A stretch of DNA of 43,290 bases from Halosimplex carlsbadense 2-9-1 (lineage in GTDB: Archaea > Halobacteriota > Halobacteria > Halobacteriales > Haloarculaceae): positions 33,915 to 77,204 of the forward strand of contig NZ_AOIU01000026.1 of assembly GCF_000337455.1 (NCBI RefSeq), in the 5' to 3' direction. The position numbers and the translations under genes were made by a program. Below are positions 7,335 to 16,090 of this stretch, piece by piece; position 1 is the stretch's first letter, and each line of letters starts with the position of its first letter. The notes below the pieces were generated by a model that worked only from the letters and a program-made list of their open reading frames with translations, had not been told where the DNA came from and searched no databases.

Positions 7335-8072
7335 TTACTGGTACATGCCCATCGGCTGGGCTCTCGAACTCTCCTCGTCGCCTTCCTGCATCCGCTTGGC
7401 GAGGTTCTCGCGGGCCTGGCTGATCTCTTCGGCCTGCTCGACGAGGTGGTCCGTGTCCACGTCGACGCCGGCGATCGGGCCGAAGCCGTCGAGGAGAACG
7501 ACCCGCGCCGCCTCGGGGTCGGGGAAGTTCCGGTTGGCCTCGACGACGAGCCCGAGCGCGTCGAGGCCGCTCCGTTCGGCCTCATACAGCAGCGCGCCGG
7601 TCGGGCCGCTGATAACGCCGCTCTCGGCCGGCGGCGCGATATCGTACTCGTCGAGGAGACCGGTCGCCTCGCCGCTGGCGACGCCGTAGAGGTTCGGGAC
7701 CCCCTCCTTCTCGGCGGGGAGGCCCGAGACGTACAGCGCCGTCGCGTCGCGGTCGGCCAGCCAGCCCGTCAGGCAGGTCGCGAAGTCGTCGGCGACGTTC
7801 GGCGAGACCGGCACGTCGCTCTGGAGCGCCAGCAGGTCGCGCCGCTCGTCGGCGTAGAGCCGCACCGGCGGCTGGTAGGTCCGGTCGTCCTCGCCGAAGA
7901 CGGCGACCTCGGGCAGCCCCTCGCAGTGACACGCGGCGTAGTAGGTCATGTCCAGGGCGTCGACGAGGTGGTCCGCGGCGATCTTGCCGACGAGACCGAC
8001 GCCGGGGAGCCCCTCGACCAGCGTCGGCTCGTCGAGTTCGATGTCCTCGCGGTGTACGTCGATCTGCGCCAT
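7335..8072 (-). CDS. PAC2-family proteasome assembly chaperone-like protein
   Basis: A 245-residue member of the PAC2/PbaB family (archaeal and eukaryal proteasome assembly chaperones; the function of the haloarchaeal copies is mostly untested). The family opening DEPTLVEGLPGVGLVGKIAADHLVD is near residues 14-38. Other landmarks are LYVSGLPAEKEGVPNLYGVA and ISGPTGALLYEAERSGL. The C-terminal 40 residues are a charged coiled coil (VEQAEEISQARENLAKRMQEG). A TTTTAAG box (8096-8102) lies 23 nt before the ATG. It is co-oriented with the LysE exporter. A second PAC2 gene lies at 19737 in the translation operon; the two are clearly different in sequence. Confidence 0.88.
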   Translation of the reverse strand: MAQIDVHREDIELDEPTLVEGLPGVGLVGKIAADHLVDALDMTYYAACHCEGLPEVAVFGEDDRTYQPPVRLYADERRDLLALQSDVPVSPNVADDFATCLTGWLADRDATALYVSGLPAEKEGVPNLYGVASGEATGLLDEYDIAPPAESGVISGPTGALLYEAERSGLDALGLVVEANRNFPDPEAARVVLLDGFGPIAGVDVDTDHLVEQAEEISQARENLAKRMQEGDEESSRAQPMGMYQ

Positions 8073-8095
8073 ACCGTCACCCCGGCCGCCAGCGG

Positions 8096-8102
8096 CTTAA
8101 AA
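8096..8102 (-). promoter_or_regulatory. TATA box for PAC2-lysE operon
   Basis: TTTTAAG on the minus strand, 23 nt before the ATG at 8072. It is back-to-back with the promoter at 8181. Confidence 0.65.
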
Positions 8103-8180
8103 CCGAGCGCGGACGGCCCTGTTCGGTCGAAGACCCTGTCCCAGCGGCCGTCGACCCGCGTCGAGGCGGAGCCGAGAGGG

Positions 8181-8186
8181 TTAACA
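8181..8186 (+). promoter_or_regulatory. TATA box for the RNA methyltransferase operon
   Basis: TTAACA, 24 nt before the ATG at 8211; this spacing decides the start among several in-frame upstream ATGs. Confidence 0.6.
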
Positions 8187-8210
8187 CGGCCGGCTGACAA
8201 CGGGGAGCCA

Positions 8211-9149
8211 ATGGACGTACTGGAGCGCTACGAGTCGCTCGTCGACGATTTCGACGCCTTCCGCGCGGCCTGTGACCGCCCGCTCCCGTCGGTCGTCCGC
8301 GTCAACACGCTGAAGACGACCGTCGAGCGGGCCCGCGCCGCCCTGGACGAAGCCGACATCGCCCACGAACCCGTCGGGTGGCACGACGGCCTGTTCGCTC
8401 TCCCCGACGACCAGCCGGGGACCAACTGGCCCTACGTACTCGGGTGGATCCACGGTCAGGAGGAGGTCTCGGCCGTCCCCGCCGCGGTACTCGACCCCCA
8501 GCCCGGCGAGCGCGTCTGGGACGCCTGCGCCGCCCCGGGGAGCAAGACGACTCAGCTGGCCGCCCTGATGGACGACACCGGCCTCTTGGTCGCCACCGAC
8601 AACAACCTCGGCCGCATCTCGGCGCTCCGGTCCAACGCCGAGCGCGCCGGCGCCACGAACGTCGCCGTCACCCACGAGGACGCCCGCAACCACTCGCTCA
8701 AACCCTTCCGCGCACCGGATTCCGACGGGGGTCGCGAGGGCGCTCCGTACGACCGCGCGCTCGTCGACGTGCCGTGCTCCTGCGAGGGGACTATCCGGAA
8801 GAACCCCGACGCGCTGGACGACTGGGAACTCGACCACGTCGAGGGCATCTCCGGCGTCCAGAAGGGCGTGCTCCGCCGCGCGATCCAGACGACGAGGGAG
8901 GGCGGCACCGTCGTCTACTCCACCTGCACGTTCGCGCCCGAGGAGAACGAGGCCGTTCTCGACCACGCCCTGTCCGAGGAGCCTTGCGAGCTGGTCGAGT
9001 TCGACCTGCCCCTGGAGTCGACCCCCGGCGTCACCGAGTGGCAGGGCGACTCGTTCGACGGATCGGTCGAGAAGGCCAAGCGCATCTACCCCCACCACAA
9101 CGATACGGGCGGCTTTTTCTGCGCGAAACTGGAGGTGACCGCCCAATGA
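8211..9149 (+). CDS. RNA cytosine-C5 methyltransferase, NOL1/NOP2/Sun family
   Basis: A 312-residue SAM-dependent m5C methyltransferase acting on tRNA or rRNA. The SAM-binding motif DACAAPGSKTTQ is at about residues 104-115, with ATDNNLGR following. Motif IV DVPCSCEGTIRKNP carries C189, and motif VI VYSTCTFAPEENE carries C239; together these are the two conserved cysteines of the family (nucleophile and release). The protein ends with the family's GGFFCAKLEV strand. The short N-terminus, about 100 residues before motif I, matches archaeal members without an attached PUA domain. The following gene starts within its stop (ATGA) and probably supplies the PUA-like part. The target base is not predictable here. 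Confidence 0.92.
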   Translation: MDVLERYESLVDDFDAFRAACDRPLPSVVRVNTLKTTVERARAALDEADIAHEPVGWHDGLFALPDDQPGTNWPYVLGWIHGQEEVSAVPAAVLDPQPGERVWDACAAPGSKTTQLAALMDDTGLLVATDNNLGRISALRSNAERAGATNVAVTHEDARNHSLKPFRAPDSDGGREGAPYDRALVDVPCSCEGTIRKNPDALDDWELDHVEGISGVQKGVLRRAIQTTREGGTVVYSTCTFAPEENEAVLDHALSEEPCELVEFDLPLESTPGVTEWQGDSFDGSVEKAKRIYPHHNDTGGFFCAKLEVTAQ

Positions 9150-9691
9150 GCCCCGAGAACGCCGACGCGGGAGGCGCCGGCGACGCACCGCCCGAGAACG
9201 ACGGGACGCGATTCGACCGGCTGCCAGCGACCGCCGACGAGCGGGTCGTGGAGGGGCGGCCCACCCGCGAGGAGGTGCTGGACTGGTGGGACGAGCGGTT
9301 CGGCGTCCCGCCGGAGACGTTCGACGGCCACACCTTCTGGGAGCGCGGTTCGGGCAAGATCTGGGCGTTCGCCGACGACGTCGCCTCGCCGGTCGCTATC
9401 GAGGGGCTCGGGCTGGCCTTCCTGCGGACCCGCCGCGAGCACTGGAAGCCGACCCTGGAGGCGGTCCAGCGGTTCGGCGACAGCGCGGAGGAGTGCGTCA
9501 TCCACCTCCCCCGCGAGGCGGCCGCGACGTTCGTCGCCGGCGACGACCAGGAACTCGACTGGGACGGCGACTGGGGCTACCTGATCGTCACGACGGACGT
9601 TGCGGGTGAGTCCGAGCCGGTCGGCGTCGGGCTGTACGTCCACGGCGAACTCCGGTCGCAGGTTCCGAAGGGGCGACGGCGGGAGCTGTGA
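9146..9691 (+). CDS. PUA-like partner of the Sun methyltransferase
   Basis: A 181-residue acidic protein that overlaps the methyltransferase by 4 nt (ATGA), with GGAGGTGA at 9131-9138 upstream. Conserved-looking stretches are VLDWWDERFGVPPETF, TFWERGSGKIWAF, GLAFLRTRREHWKPTLEAVQRFG and GYLIVTTD...VGVGLYVHGELRSQVPKG. The last resembles the small RNA-binding PUA-like modules attached to NOL1/NOP2 proteins. I recall a COG described as NOL1/NOP2/fmu-associated with a PUA-like domain. The overlap argues that both proteins are made together and act on the same RNA. The function is inferred from context rather than from catalytic motifs. Confidence 0.72.
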   Translation: MSPENADAGGAGDAPPENDGTRFDRLPATADERVVEGRPTREEVLDWWDERFGVPPETFDGHTFWERGSGKIWAFADDVASPVAIEGLGLAFLRTRREHWKPTLEAVQRFGDSAEECVIHLPREAAATFVAGDDQELDWDGDWGYLIVTTDVAGESEPVGVGLYVHGELRSQVPKGRRREL

Positions 9692-10058
9692 CTCGAGTGT
9701 ATGATTCCGGCGGCAGGGTGTTGGTAGTCTCCGGATCGTTAGCCGAGTCGCTACCGCAAGCAGCGGTGAGCGCTGAAACCCCTCGCCGCGCTCGCGGTCG
9801 CTGAGCGGGATATCTTCGCTCCCTGTGGTCGCTCAGATAGTGGCCCGCTCAGACGACTACAGCGGACGCGAGCGCCCCTCGCCCGTTCAGTCCACCAGGA
9901 ACCGCGACCGCCCCGCACGGCACCGCAGACAGCCACAGACCTCCCGAGCCGATTGCGCTTCGCGCTCACTGCGTTCGCTCCGATGCTCATCCCTCGCACG
10001 ATACCGTCGCGCGCATGAAAGCGCGCTCCAGCGCGCGCCGACCGCACCGTAACCGCAC
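9692..10058. other. 367-bp intergenic region
   Basis: No supportable gene. It holds low-complexity GC-rich runs of the kind common between haloarchaeal genes (GCGCTCACTGCGTTCGCTCC at about 9966-9985, and CTCGCCGCGCTCGCGGTCGC near 9782), which look like degenerate short inverted repeats. A related run occurs at 24701-24730 beside the TnpB element, suggesting these may be decayed mobile-element ends. Confidence 0.4.
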
Positions 10059-11564
10059 TCAGTCGGCGCGCTCGCGGAGGGTCCCGCCGCTCAGGCCTTC
10101 CCACTCGACGCGGTAGCCCAGCGCCGACAGCGCGGCGCTGGCGTCGTCGATGCCGTACTCGTCGAGGACCGCTTCTGCGTCGCCGAGTGTCATCCCGGTC
10201 TCGATCCGCTCGCCGAGGTCGTCCAGCACCGCCGGCCTGACGAGCGTCCGCCCGACGCGCTCGTGGTCGGGGAACGACTTGCCCTCGACGGCGTCTTCGC
10301 TGACGCCGTACTCGGCGGCCAGCGACTCGATGGTCACCACGTCCGCGTCGGGGACCAGTTCGTCGGGCAGGGCGGCGACACTCTCGGCGACGAGTTCGTC
10401 CTCGTAGCGCCGGAGCGCGTCGCGCACGTCCTTGATGCGGACCGTCCCGGAGTAAGGGATCGCCCGGTGGTCGCGGGCCTCGATCGCCTCGCCGGCGCCG
10501 AGGCTCTCGTCGACGGCGACGAGTATCTCGACGTCGTCGATGGCGTCCAGCTGTCCGAGTTTCTTCTCGACGTACTCGGGCGTCCAGAACCCCATGATCT
10601 CGAAGAAGACGCGGAAGTCGGCGTGGCGGTAGTCGAAGGCGAAGTCGGGGATAGCGACGCTGGCGCCCGCTTCGAGGGGTTCGGGCTCGCGCACGAGGTC
10701 CCAGTCCAGCCCGAGGGACTCGAAGCGCGCGGCGAAATCGGCCTCGACGCCGCTGTCGTAACTCACCTCGGTGACTGGTTCGACGCCGGGGACCGACACG
10801 TGCGCGTCGGTCAGCGTCATCTCCCGCTCGGTGCCCCGGTCGTCGACGGTCGCGGTCAGCGTCCACTCGTCGGCTTTCGCCACGGTGCGAAGCAGGCGAG
10901 CGAAGCGGGTGCCGTAGCGACGCGTACTGCGGAACAGGGCGTCCGGTCCGGTGACGACGACCTCGCGGCCGGCGTCGGTCTTCCGGACCTCGTACATCAG
11001 CCGCAAGCGCTTGACGGCCGAGACGAGCGCCTTCGGGTCCGAGGAGCGGACGCGGACCTCGGTCGCGTCGAACAGCGCGGTCTGAGCCAGCGAGAGGTTG
11101 TACTGGGCGACCAGCTCCCCGGGGTCCCAGCGCGGGTCGATTTCGGCGAGGACCTGCCGGTCGTCGAGGTCGGCGTAGAGGGCGTCGGCCACGTCGTCCG
11201 GCTCGGTGTCGAGGCGGTCGGCGGCCCGCGCGAGCGCCCGTTCGCGGTCGTCGGCGCTGACGACGCCGACGGCTTCGCTCGCTTCGAAGGCGACCTCGCG
11301 GGCGCGGCGGGGTTCGACGGGGGCTCGGACCTCGAAGCGGGCCTCCCGGTCGAGGAGCTTGGCGAATCCGCGGACGAGCTTGAAGTCCTCGGCGTCGCCT
11401 TCGAGGTCGGTCAGCGCGTCGTCGAGGGCCGCTCGCGTGTGGTCGACGTGGCCCTGGTAGACGCCGAGGACGCGGGCCGCGAGGTCGCGCTGGGCCTCCC
11501 CGACGAACTGGGGGTGGAAGCCGCCGCCGGCCCGCGAGACGCGCAGCAGGTCCTTCGTCAGCAC
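10059..11564 (-). CDS. Bax1-like (DUF790) nuclease, XPB partner
   Basis: A 501-residue DUF790 protein. In Sulfolobus and Archaeoglobus this family is Bax1, a structure-specific endonuclease that binds the XPB helicase in a repair complex resembling nucleotide excision repair. The N-terminus MLTKDLLRVSRAGGGFHPQFV is the family opening. A restriction-nuclease-like core is visible around residues 290-340 (IPDFAFDYRHADFRVFFEIMGFW, then YVEKKL), giving a PD...E-x...K arrangement. The C-terminal part has a DNA-binding-like domain (IESLAAEYGVSEDAVEG). The start is a GTG with TTATCC 23 nt upstream. The usual partner xpb is on the same strand but 2.2 kb away, separated by two unrelated genes. Confidence 0.88.
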   Translation of the reverse strand: MLTKDLLRVSRAGGGFHPQFVGEAQRDLAARVLGVYQGHVDHTRAALDDALTDLEGDAEDFKLVRGFAKLLDREARFEVRAPVEPRRAREVAFEASEAVGVVSADDRERALARAADRLDTEPDDVADALYADLDDRQVLAEIDPRWDPGELVAQYNLSLAQTALFDATEVRVRSSDPKALVSAVKRLRLMYEVRKTDAGREVVVTGPDALFRSTRRYGTRFARLLRTVAKADEWTLTATVDDRGTEREMTLTDAHVSVPGVEPVTEVSYDSGVEADFAARFESLGLDWDLVREPEPLEAGASVAIPDFAFDYRHADFRVFFEIMGFWTPEYVEKKLGQLDAIDDVEILVAVDESLGAGEAIEARDHRAIPYSGTVRIKDVRDALRRYEDELVAESVAALPDELVPDADVVTIESLAAEYGVSEDAVEGKSFPDHERVGRTLVRPAVLDDLGERIETGMTLGDAEAVLDEYGIDDASAALSALGYRVEWEGLSGGTLRERAD

Positions 11565-11678
11565 ACCCGCGACTCGGCCGGCGAACGGGATAAGCGCGGC
11601 GGGAGTGCGCCGGGTCGAGAGGGGGCCGCGCCGTTCGTGACGGGAAGATTCTTACCGGACCGCACCCGGGAGAGCAGT

Positions 11679-12350
11679 ATGCAACGACGGACGGTCCTGC
11701 GCGGGCTGGCCGCCCTCGCGGCGGGGGCGGGCGCGGGCTGTACGGCCAACCGCGAGGTGCCGGCTGTGGCTCCCGAACCGCCGGCGGGGATCGCGACCCC
11801 CGAAGAAGACGAGTTCGCCGGCGAGTCGGGCGGAGACGGCGACGGGAGCGGAGACGACGCCGAGCCGACGCCGGACCAGCAGCGGTTCGTTATCCCGGCT
11901 CGGACGTTCCGGTCCGACGAGGACGGCGACCTGCTGGTCGAGCTGATGGTCCGAAATCGCGCCGACGTCGCCCACGAAGCGGTGCTGACCGTCTCCGTGG
12001 GGGCCGACGACAAGACGTTCACGTCGTCGCGCCACGTCGTCCTCCAGCGAAACGCGAGCCGACAGTACGTGTTCCGCTTCCCGATCGCCGAACGCCAGAT
12101 GACGGACTTCGACCCCACCTTCGAGTCCGGGCCGCCCGACACGCCGATCCCGGAGGGGACGGTCACGCCCTACCTCGAAGACCGGCCGACTGCGACCGAC
12201 CGCGAAACCCGGGCCTCGACGTCGGCCGACTCCGACTCGAACACGACGGGAGCGACCGCCGCCGCCTCGAGCCCGGACCCGACTCCGTCCGTACCGCCGA
12301 CCGACACGCCGAGCGAGACGCCCGGGTCGACCCCGAACCCGAGCGAGTGA
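11679..12350 (+). CDS. Tat-exported lipoprotein, unknown function
   Basis: A 223-residue secreted protein. The N-terminus MQRRTVLRGLAALAAGAGAG followed by C has a twin-arginine motif and a lipobox cysteine near residue 21, so it is probably exported folded by Tat and lipid-anchored. Next come an acidic linker (EEDEFAGESGGDGDGSGDD) and a short beta-rich domain (residues about 70-150: FVIPARTFRSDEDGDLLVELMVRNRADVAHEAVLTVSV...). A Thr/Ser/Pro-rich tail likely spans the surface layer. The globular part looks like an immunoglobulin-type CARDB domain, but this is weak. TTCTTAC at about 11649-11655 gives a leaderless start. It lies between bax1 and the P450 gene and converges on the latter. Confidence 0.78.
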   Translation: MQRRTVLRGLAALAAGAGAGCTANREVPAVAPEPPAGIATPEEDEFAGESGGDGDGSGDDAEPTPDQQRFVIPARTFRSDEDGDLLVELMVRNRADVAHEAVLTVSVGADDKTFTSSRHVVLQRNASRQYVFRFPIAERQMTDFDPTFESGPPDTPIPEGTVTPYLEDRPTATDRETRASTSADSDSNTTGATAAASSPDPTPSVPPTDTPSETPGSTPNPSE

Positions 12351-12432
12351 GCCGTCGCGGACGCGTCGACTCGACTCGCCGTAGACGCCCTCCGCGTTCG
12401 CTCGACCGCCCGTCCCGCTGGAACCGTTCGAC

Positions 12433-13671
12433 TCACTCTCGTTCGTCGTAGCGGATCGGGAGCGACTCGACGCCGTAGACGAACGAACTCCGGGTCGGCT
12501 GGAGGGTGGCGTCCGCGAGTCGCACGTTTTCGACGCGGTCGAGCAGTTCCGACAGTCCGACCTCTGCTTCCAGGCGAGCCAGCGGCGCGCCGAGACAGTA
12601 GTGGGTGCCGTGGCCGAACCCGAGGTGCTGGTTCGGCGACCGGTCGGGGTCGAACGTGTCGGCGTCGTCGAACCGGCGCTCGTCCCGGTTGGCGGAGCCG
12701 AGCCAGACGACGACCCGGTCGCCCGCCTCGATGGTCTCGCCCCCCATCCGAACGTCCTCGACTGCGACGCGGCTCATCGCCTGGACCGGCGAGCGGTATC
12801 GCAACACCTCCTCGATGGCGTTCGAGAGCGCGCGTTCGTCGCCGCGCAACTCCTCGAAGCGGACGGCGTCGGCCTCGGCGAACGACCGCACCGCGTTGGC
12901 GAGCAGGTTCGTCGTGGTGATGTTGCCGGCGACGAGCAACAGGATGCACGTGCCCAGCGCTTCCTCGTGAGAGAGGCGCCCGCCCGTGTCGGACTCCTCG
13001 GTGGCGATGACCGTCAGCAGGTCGTCGCGGGGGTTCTCGCGGCGGTCTTCGACCGCTTCGAGGAAGTACTGGGCCATCTCCATCTGGCTCTGCTGCTGGC
13101 GCTCGGTGAACTCGTCGGCGCCCTCGTCGTCGCTCGCGGCCGCGACGAGCGTGTCGGACCACGTCTTGAACCGGCCGCGGTCCGACGGCGGGATGCCGAG
13201 CAACTGCGCGATGACTGTCACCGGGAACGGGTACGCCAGGTCCGCGACCACGTCCATCTCCCCGGAGTCGTCGACGGCGTCGTCGAGTAACTCGCCCGCC
13301 AGCTCCCGGAAGTGGGGCTCGCGGTCGGCGAGCGTCCGCGGCTGGAACCAGTCGTCGACGACGCCGCGGAGTTCGCCGTGTCGGGGCGGGTCCTCGAACA
13401 GCATCGTGTCGAGGATGAACCCCGCTCCCGGCTGCTCCGGCTCCTCGAAGTCGTCGGCCTCGCGCGGGTCGACCGAGAACGTCTCGTCGTCGTCCAGCGC
13501 GCGCTTGACGTCCTCGTACCGGAACACGTCCCACGTCCGGCGCCCAGGGTCGTATCTCACCGGCGCCTCCTCGCGCATGCGGCGGTACCAGTCGAACGGG
13601 TCGAGCCAGGACTCGCGGTCCTGGAGCGCTTCGGGGACGGCCTGGAGTCCCTGGGGGCCTGCAGAACTCAT
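12433..13671 (-). CDS. Cytochrome P450
   Basis: A 412-residue soluble cytochrome P450 of the bacterial-like class also known in haloarchaea (CYP174-type is likely, not proven). The heme-binding loop FGHGTHYCLGAPLARLE supplies the thiolate cysteine. The K-helix ExxR is EVLR in NAIEEVLRYRSPVQ. The I-helix reads LLVAGNITTTNLL: the alcohol Thr is present, but the acidic residue normally before it (AGxE/DT) is an isoleucine. No ferredoxin or reductase gene is adjacent. The promoter is TTTAG, 24 nt before the ATG. The substrate is unknown. The gene sits between bax1 and xpb, which are usually neighbours, suggesting an insertion into that locus. Confidence 0.95.
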   Translation of the reverse strand: MSSAGPQGLQAVPEALQDRESWLDPFDWYRRMREEAPVRYDPGRRTWDVFRYEDVKRALDDDETFSVDPREADDFEEPEQPGAGFILDTMLFEDPPRHGELRGVVDDWFQPRTLADREPHFRELAGELLDDAVDDSGEMDVVADLAYPFPVTVIAQLLGIPPSDRGRFKTWSDTLVAAASDDEGADEFTERQQQSQMEMAQYFLEAVEDRRENPRDDLLTVIATEESDTGGRLSHEEALGTCILLLVAGNITTTNLLANAVRSFAEADAVRFEELRGDERALSNAIEEVLRYRSPVQAMSRVAVEDVRMGGETIEAGDRVVVWLGSANRDERRFDDADTFDPDRSPNQHLGFGHGTHYCLGAPLARLEAEVGLSELLDRVENVRLADATLQPTRSSFVYGVESLPIRYDERE

Positions 13672-13748
13672 GTGCGCACTTCGGACGCGACCGTGCTAAA
13701 CCCTCCGTCGGATCGGGCACTGGTTCGCAAGTAAATCTGCCGTATGTG

Positions 13749-13760
13749 GCCCATATGGGC
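13749..13760. promoter_or_regulatory. 12-bp palindrome upstream of P450
   Basis: GCCCATATGGGC, a perfect palindrome 78 nt upstream of the P450 ATG and 35 nt after the xpb stop. A 12-bp palindrome is expected several times by chance in a window this size, so an operator role is a weak guess. Confidence 0.25.
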
Positions 13761-13794
13761 GATGAAATGGCAGTTTATCGAATCGAGTAGATCG

Positions 13795-15237
13795 TTAGCG
13801 CCGCCGTCGCGCGACCCGTTCTTCGGCCGTCTCCTCGGTGACGATCTCGTAGAGTAGCGCGCGTTCACCGTCGGCCTTCGGGCGCAAGATCCGGCCGAGT
13901 CGCTGGGTGAACTCCCGCTCGCTCCCGCTGCCCGAGAGGACGACCGCGACGTTGGCGTCGGGCACGTCGACCCCCTCGTCGAGGACGTTCGCCGTCACGA
14001 CCCGGGAGTACTCGCCCGAGCGGAACCGTTCGAGGATCTCGCGGCGTTCGTCCGCGCTCGTCTCGTGGGTAATCGCCGGGATCAGAAAGCGCTCGGAGAG
14101 GCGATAGACGAGGTCGGTGTGAGCGGTGAAGACGATGACGCGGTCGTCGCTGCGTCGGCTTCGCCGGCGTTTCGGTCCGGAGGCGGCTTCGCCGCCCCCA
14201 CGGTGGCGGTCGAGCAGCGATTCGAGCCGCTCGACCTTCTCGTCGGCGTTCATCATCACCTCGCGGGCGCGCTGTTTGGCCAGCAGCGCTTCCCGCGCTC
14301 GGGGGTCGCTCCCGGAACGCTTGACGAGTTCCTGGTAGTCGCTGCCCGAGCGCATCTGGATGCCCGAACTCGCGAGGTAGTCGGTGAACGTCTCCTGGTG
14401 GCGCTCGTAGACCTCGCGCTCTTCCGGAGTGAGTTCGACCGTCAGGCGCTTGATGTCGTAGTCGGCGAGGTGGTCGCCGGCGAGTTCGTCGACGGCGATC
14501 CGGTGGACGAGCGGCCCGACCAGCTCCTCGACGACCTCGTGGGCGCCGTCGGGGCGCTCGAAGGTGGCGGTGAGACCCATCCGCGCTGGCGCGGCGAGCA
14601 GACGGGCGATGTCGCGGTAGCCCTCGCCGCCGAGGTGGTGGACCTCGTCGAAGACGACGAGGCCGAACCGGTCGCCGAGTTCGTCCGCCCGGAGGTACGC
14701 CGAGTCGTACGTCGAGACGGTCACGTCGGCCAGACGCTGTTCGCCGCCGCCCAGCTGACCCACCTCGCGGTCGAACTCCCGTTCGAGTTCGCGGCGCCAC
14801 TGTTCGAGCAGGTCGATGGTCGGCACGACGACGAGCGTCGGCGTATCGAGCGCCTCCATCGCGGCGATACCGACGACGGTCTTGCCGCTCCCGGTCGGGA
14901 GTTCGAGCACGCCGCGACAGGCGAGCGGTCGCGAGCCCTCACTCGCGTGGCTCGCGAGGACGCCGCGGCGGTCGGCGGCCGTCCAGTCGTCGAGCGCGGC
15001 CCGCTGGTACTCTCGGAGTTGGTACGTCGAGTCGAGCGAGAGGTCCGAGAGGGCGAACACGCGGTCCTCGTAGGCGACTCCGCGCTCGTCCAGCGCCCCC
15101 AGGAGGTCGACGTAGCGATGGGCGGGCGCCCGGCGGGACTTCGAGCGGGCGTCCCGTTCGACGAACGGCAGGTCGTCGAGCGCGTCGCCGCCGGTGATCC
15201 TGACGGTGCCCTCCTCGTAGACGAGCCGGACGGTCAC
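13795..15237 (-). CDS. XPB/Rad25-family DNA helicase
   Basis: A 480-residue superfamily 2 DNA helicase of the archaeal XPB type, which unwinds DNA during repair and works with Bax1. Motifs in order: a damage-recognition-like N-terminus (MTVRLVYEEGTVRITGGDAL), Q-region YQLREYQRAALDDW, Walker A LPTGSGKTVVG, motif Ia TLVVVPTIDLLEQW, DEVH box VVFDEVHHLGG, motif III GLTATFERPDG, motif IV IVFTAHTDLVYRL, motif V ANVLDEGVDVPDANVAV and motif VI QRLGRILRPK. The start is the GTG at 15237, because TTAAC on the minus strand lies 24 nt upstream. A longer upstream frame is Ser-rich shadow sequence. Two long loops (EEAASGPKRRRSRRSDDR region) are basic. Confidence 0.93.
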   Translation of the reverse strand: MTVRLVYEEGTVRITGGDALDDLPFVERDARSKSRRAPAHRYVDLLGALDERGVAYEDRVFALSDLSLDSTYQLREYQRAALDDWTAADRRGVLASHASEGSRPLACRGVLELPTGSGKTVVGIAAMEALDTPTLVVVPTIDLLEQWRRELEREFDREVGQLGGGEQRLADVTVSTYDSAYLRADELGDRFGLVVFDEVHHLGGEGYRDIARLLAAPARMGLTATFERPDGAHEVVEELVGPLVHRIAVDELAGDHLADYDIKRLTVELTPEEREVYERHQETFTDYLASSGIQMRSGSDYQELVKRSGSDPRAREALLAKQRAREVMMNADEKVERLESLLDRHRGGGEAASGPKRRRSRRSDDRVIVFTAHTDLVYRLSERFLIPAITHETSADERREILERFRSGEYSRVVTANVLDEGVDVPDANVAVVLSGSGSEREFTQRLGRILRPKADGERALLYEIVTEETAEERVARRRR

Positions 15238-15373
15238 TGCAGGTTGTATCCGCGCCTGGGAGTTAAGCGGTGCGGGCCGAGACCGGTCGATGTCGCGTCG
15301 GTCACGCGGCCTCGCCGGCGCGCCGGCGGTCGGATTCTCAACCCTTTTGTCGCCGCGGCGACTGCCTACGGGT

Positions 15374-16090
15374 ATGAGCGAGCAGGACGCGTCCGACCCC
15401 GCTGAGGCCGCAGACGAGCAGCCAGGCGCGACCGCGCAGGAGGGGGACGCGAGCGACGAGCCCGTCCAGCCCGACGAGGTCATCGACGCCGACGAGGCCG
15501 GTGACGGCGACGGGTCGAGCGACGCGGCGGCCGACGGCGAGGTCGCTGTCGACGAGCAACTGGTCGACCGCGTCGCCGAGTCCGACCCGGAGTCCGTCGC
15601 CCGCGAACTCGCGGCGCTGCGGACGCGCGTCGACGGACTGGAGGACCAGCTCGACGACCGGGAGGGAGAGATCGAGGAGCTGACCGAGAAGCTCAAGCGC
15701 AAGCAGGCGGAGTTCCAGAACTTCAAAAAGCGGATGGAGAAGCGCCGCGAAGAGGAGGAACAACGGGCGACCGAGGACCTGGTGACCCGGCTGCTCGACG
15801 TGCGGGACAACCTGCAGCGCGCGCTCGAACAGGACGAGGACGCCGATATCCGCGGCGGCGTCGAGTCGACGCTGCGGTCGTTCGACGACGTGCTCGACGC
15901 GGAGAACGTCGACGTGGTCGAACCCGAGCCGGGCGAGGACGTGGACCCTCACCGCCACGAGGTGCTCGTCCGCGTCGACTCGGACCAGCCCGAGGGCGCC
16001 ATCGCCGAGGTCCACCGCCCCGGCTACGAGATGGCCGACAAGGTGATCCGCGAGGCGCAGGTCACCGTCAGCGACGGCGCAGGCCAGTAG
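15374..16090 (+). CDS. grpE: Nucleotide exchange factor GrpE
   Basis: A 238-residue GrpE, which releases ADP from DnaK in the cytoplasm. An acidic N-terminal tail of about 80 residues, typical of halophiles, is followed by a long coiled coil (ALRTRVDGLEDQLDDREGE, LKRKQAEFQNFKKRMEKRR). The compact C-terminal beta domain follows (GEDVDPHRHEVLVRVDSDQ, AEVHRPGYEMADKVIREAQV). The conserved FQNFKKR segment and the terminal VIREAQVTV are diagnostic. CTTTTG at 15344-15349 lies 24 nt before the ATG. dnaK follows after 192 bp with its own promoter. Confidence 0.97.
   Translation: MSEQDASDPAEAADEQPGATAQEGDASDEPVQPDEVIDADEAGDGDGSSDAAADGEVAVDEQLVDRVAESDPESVARELAALRTRVDGLEDQLDDREGEIEELTEKLKRKQAEFQNFKKRMEKRREEEEQRATEDLVTRLLDVRDNLQRALEQDEDADIRGGVESTLRSFDDVLDAENVDVVEPEPGEDVDPHRHEVLVRVDSDQPEGAIAEVHRPGYEMADKVIREAQVTVSDGAGQ

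Noticed and set aside
6969..8210. In-frame upstream extension of the RNA methyltransferase to 6969
   Set aside because: It overlaps two real minus-strand genes and is Arg/Pro-rich; the TATA box at 8181 and the family length fix the start at 8211.
9692..10058. CRISPR-like or tandem repeat array
   Set aside because: The GCTCGC-type runs are irregular with no fixed unit or spacer; no CRISPR array was seen anywhere in the window.
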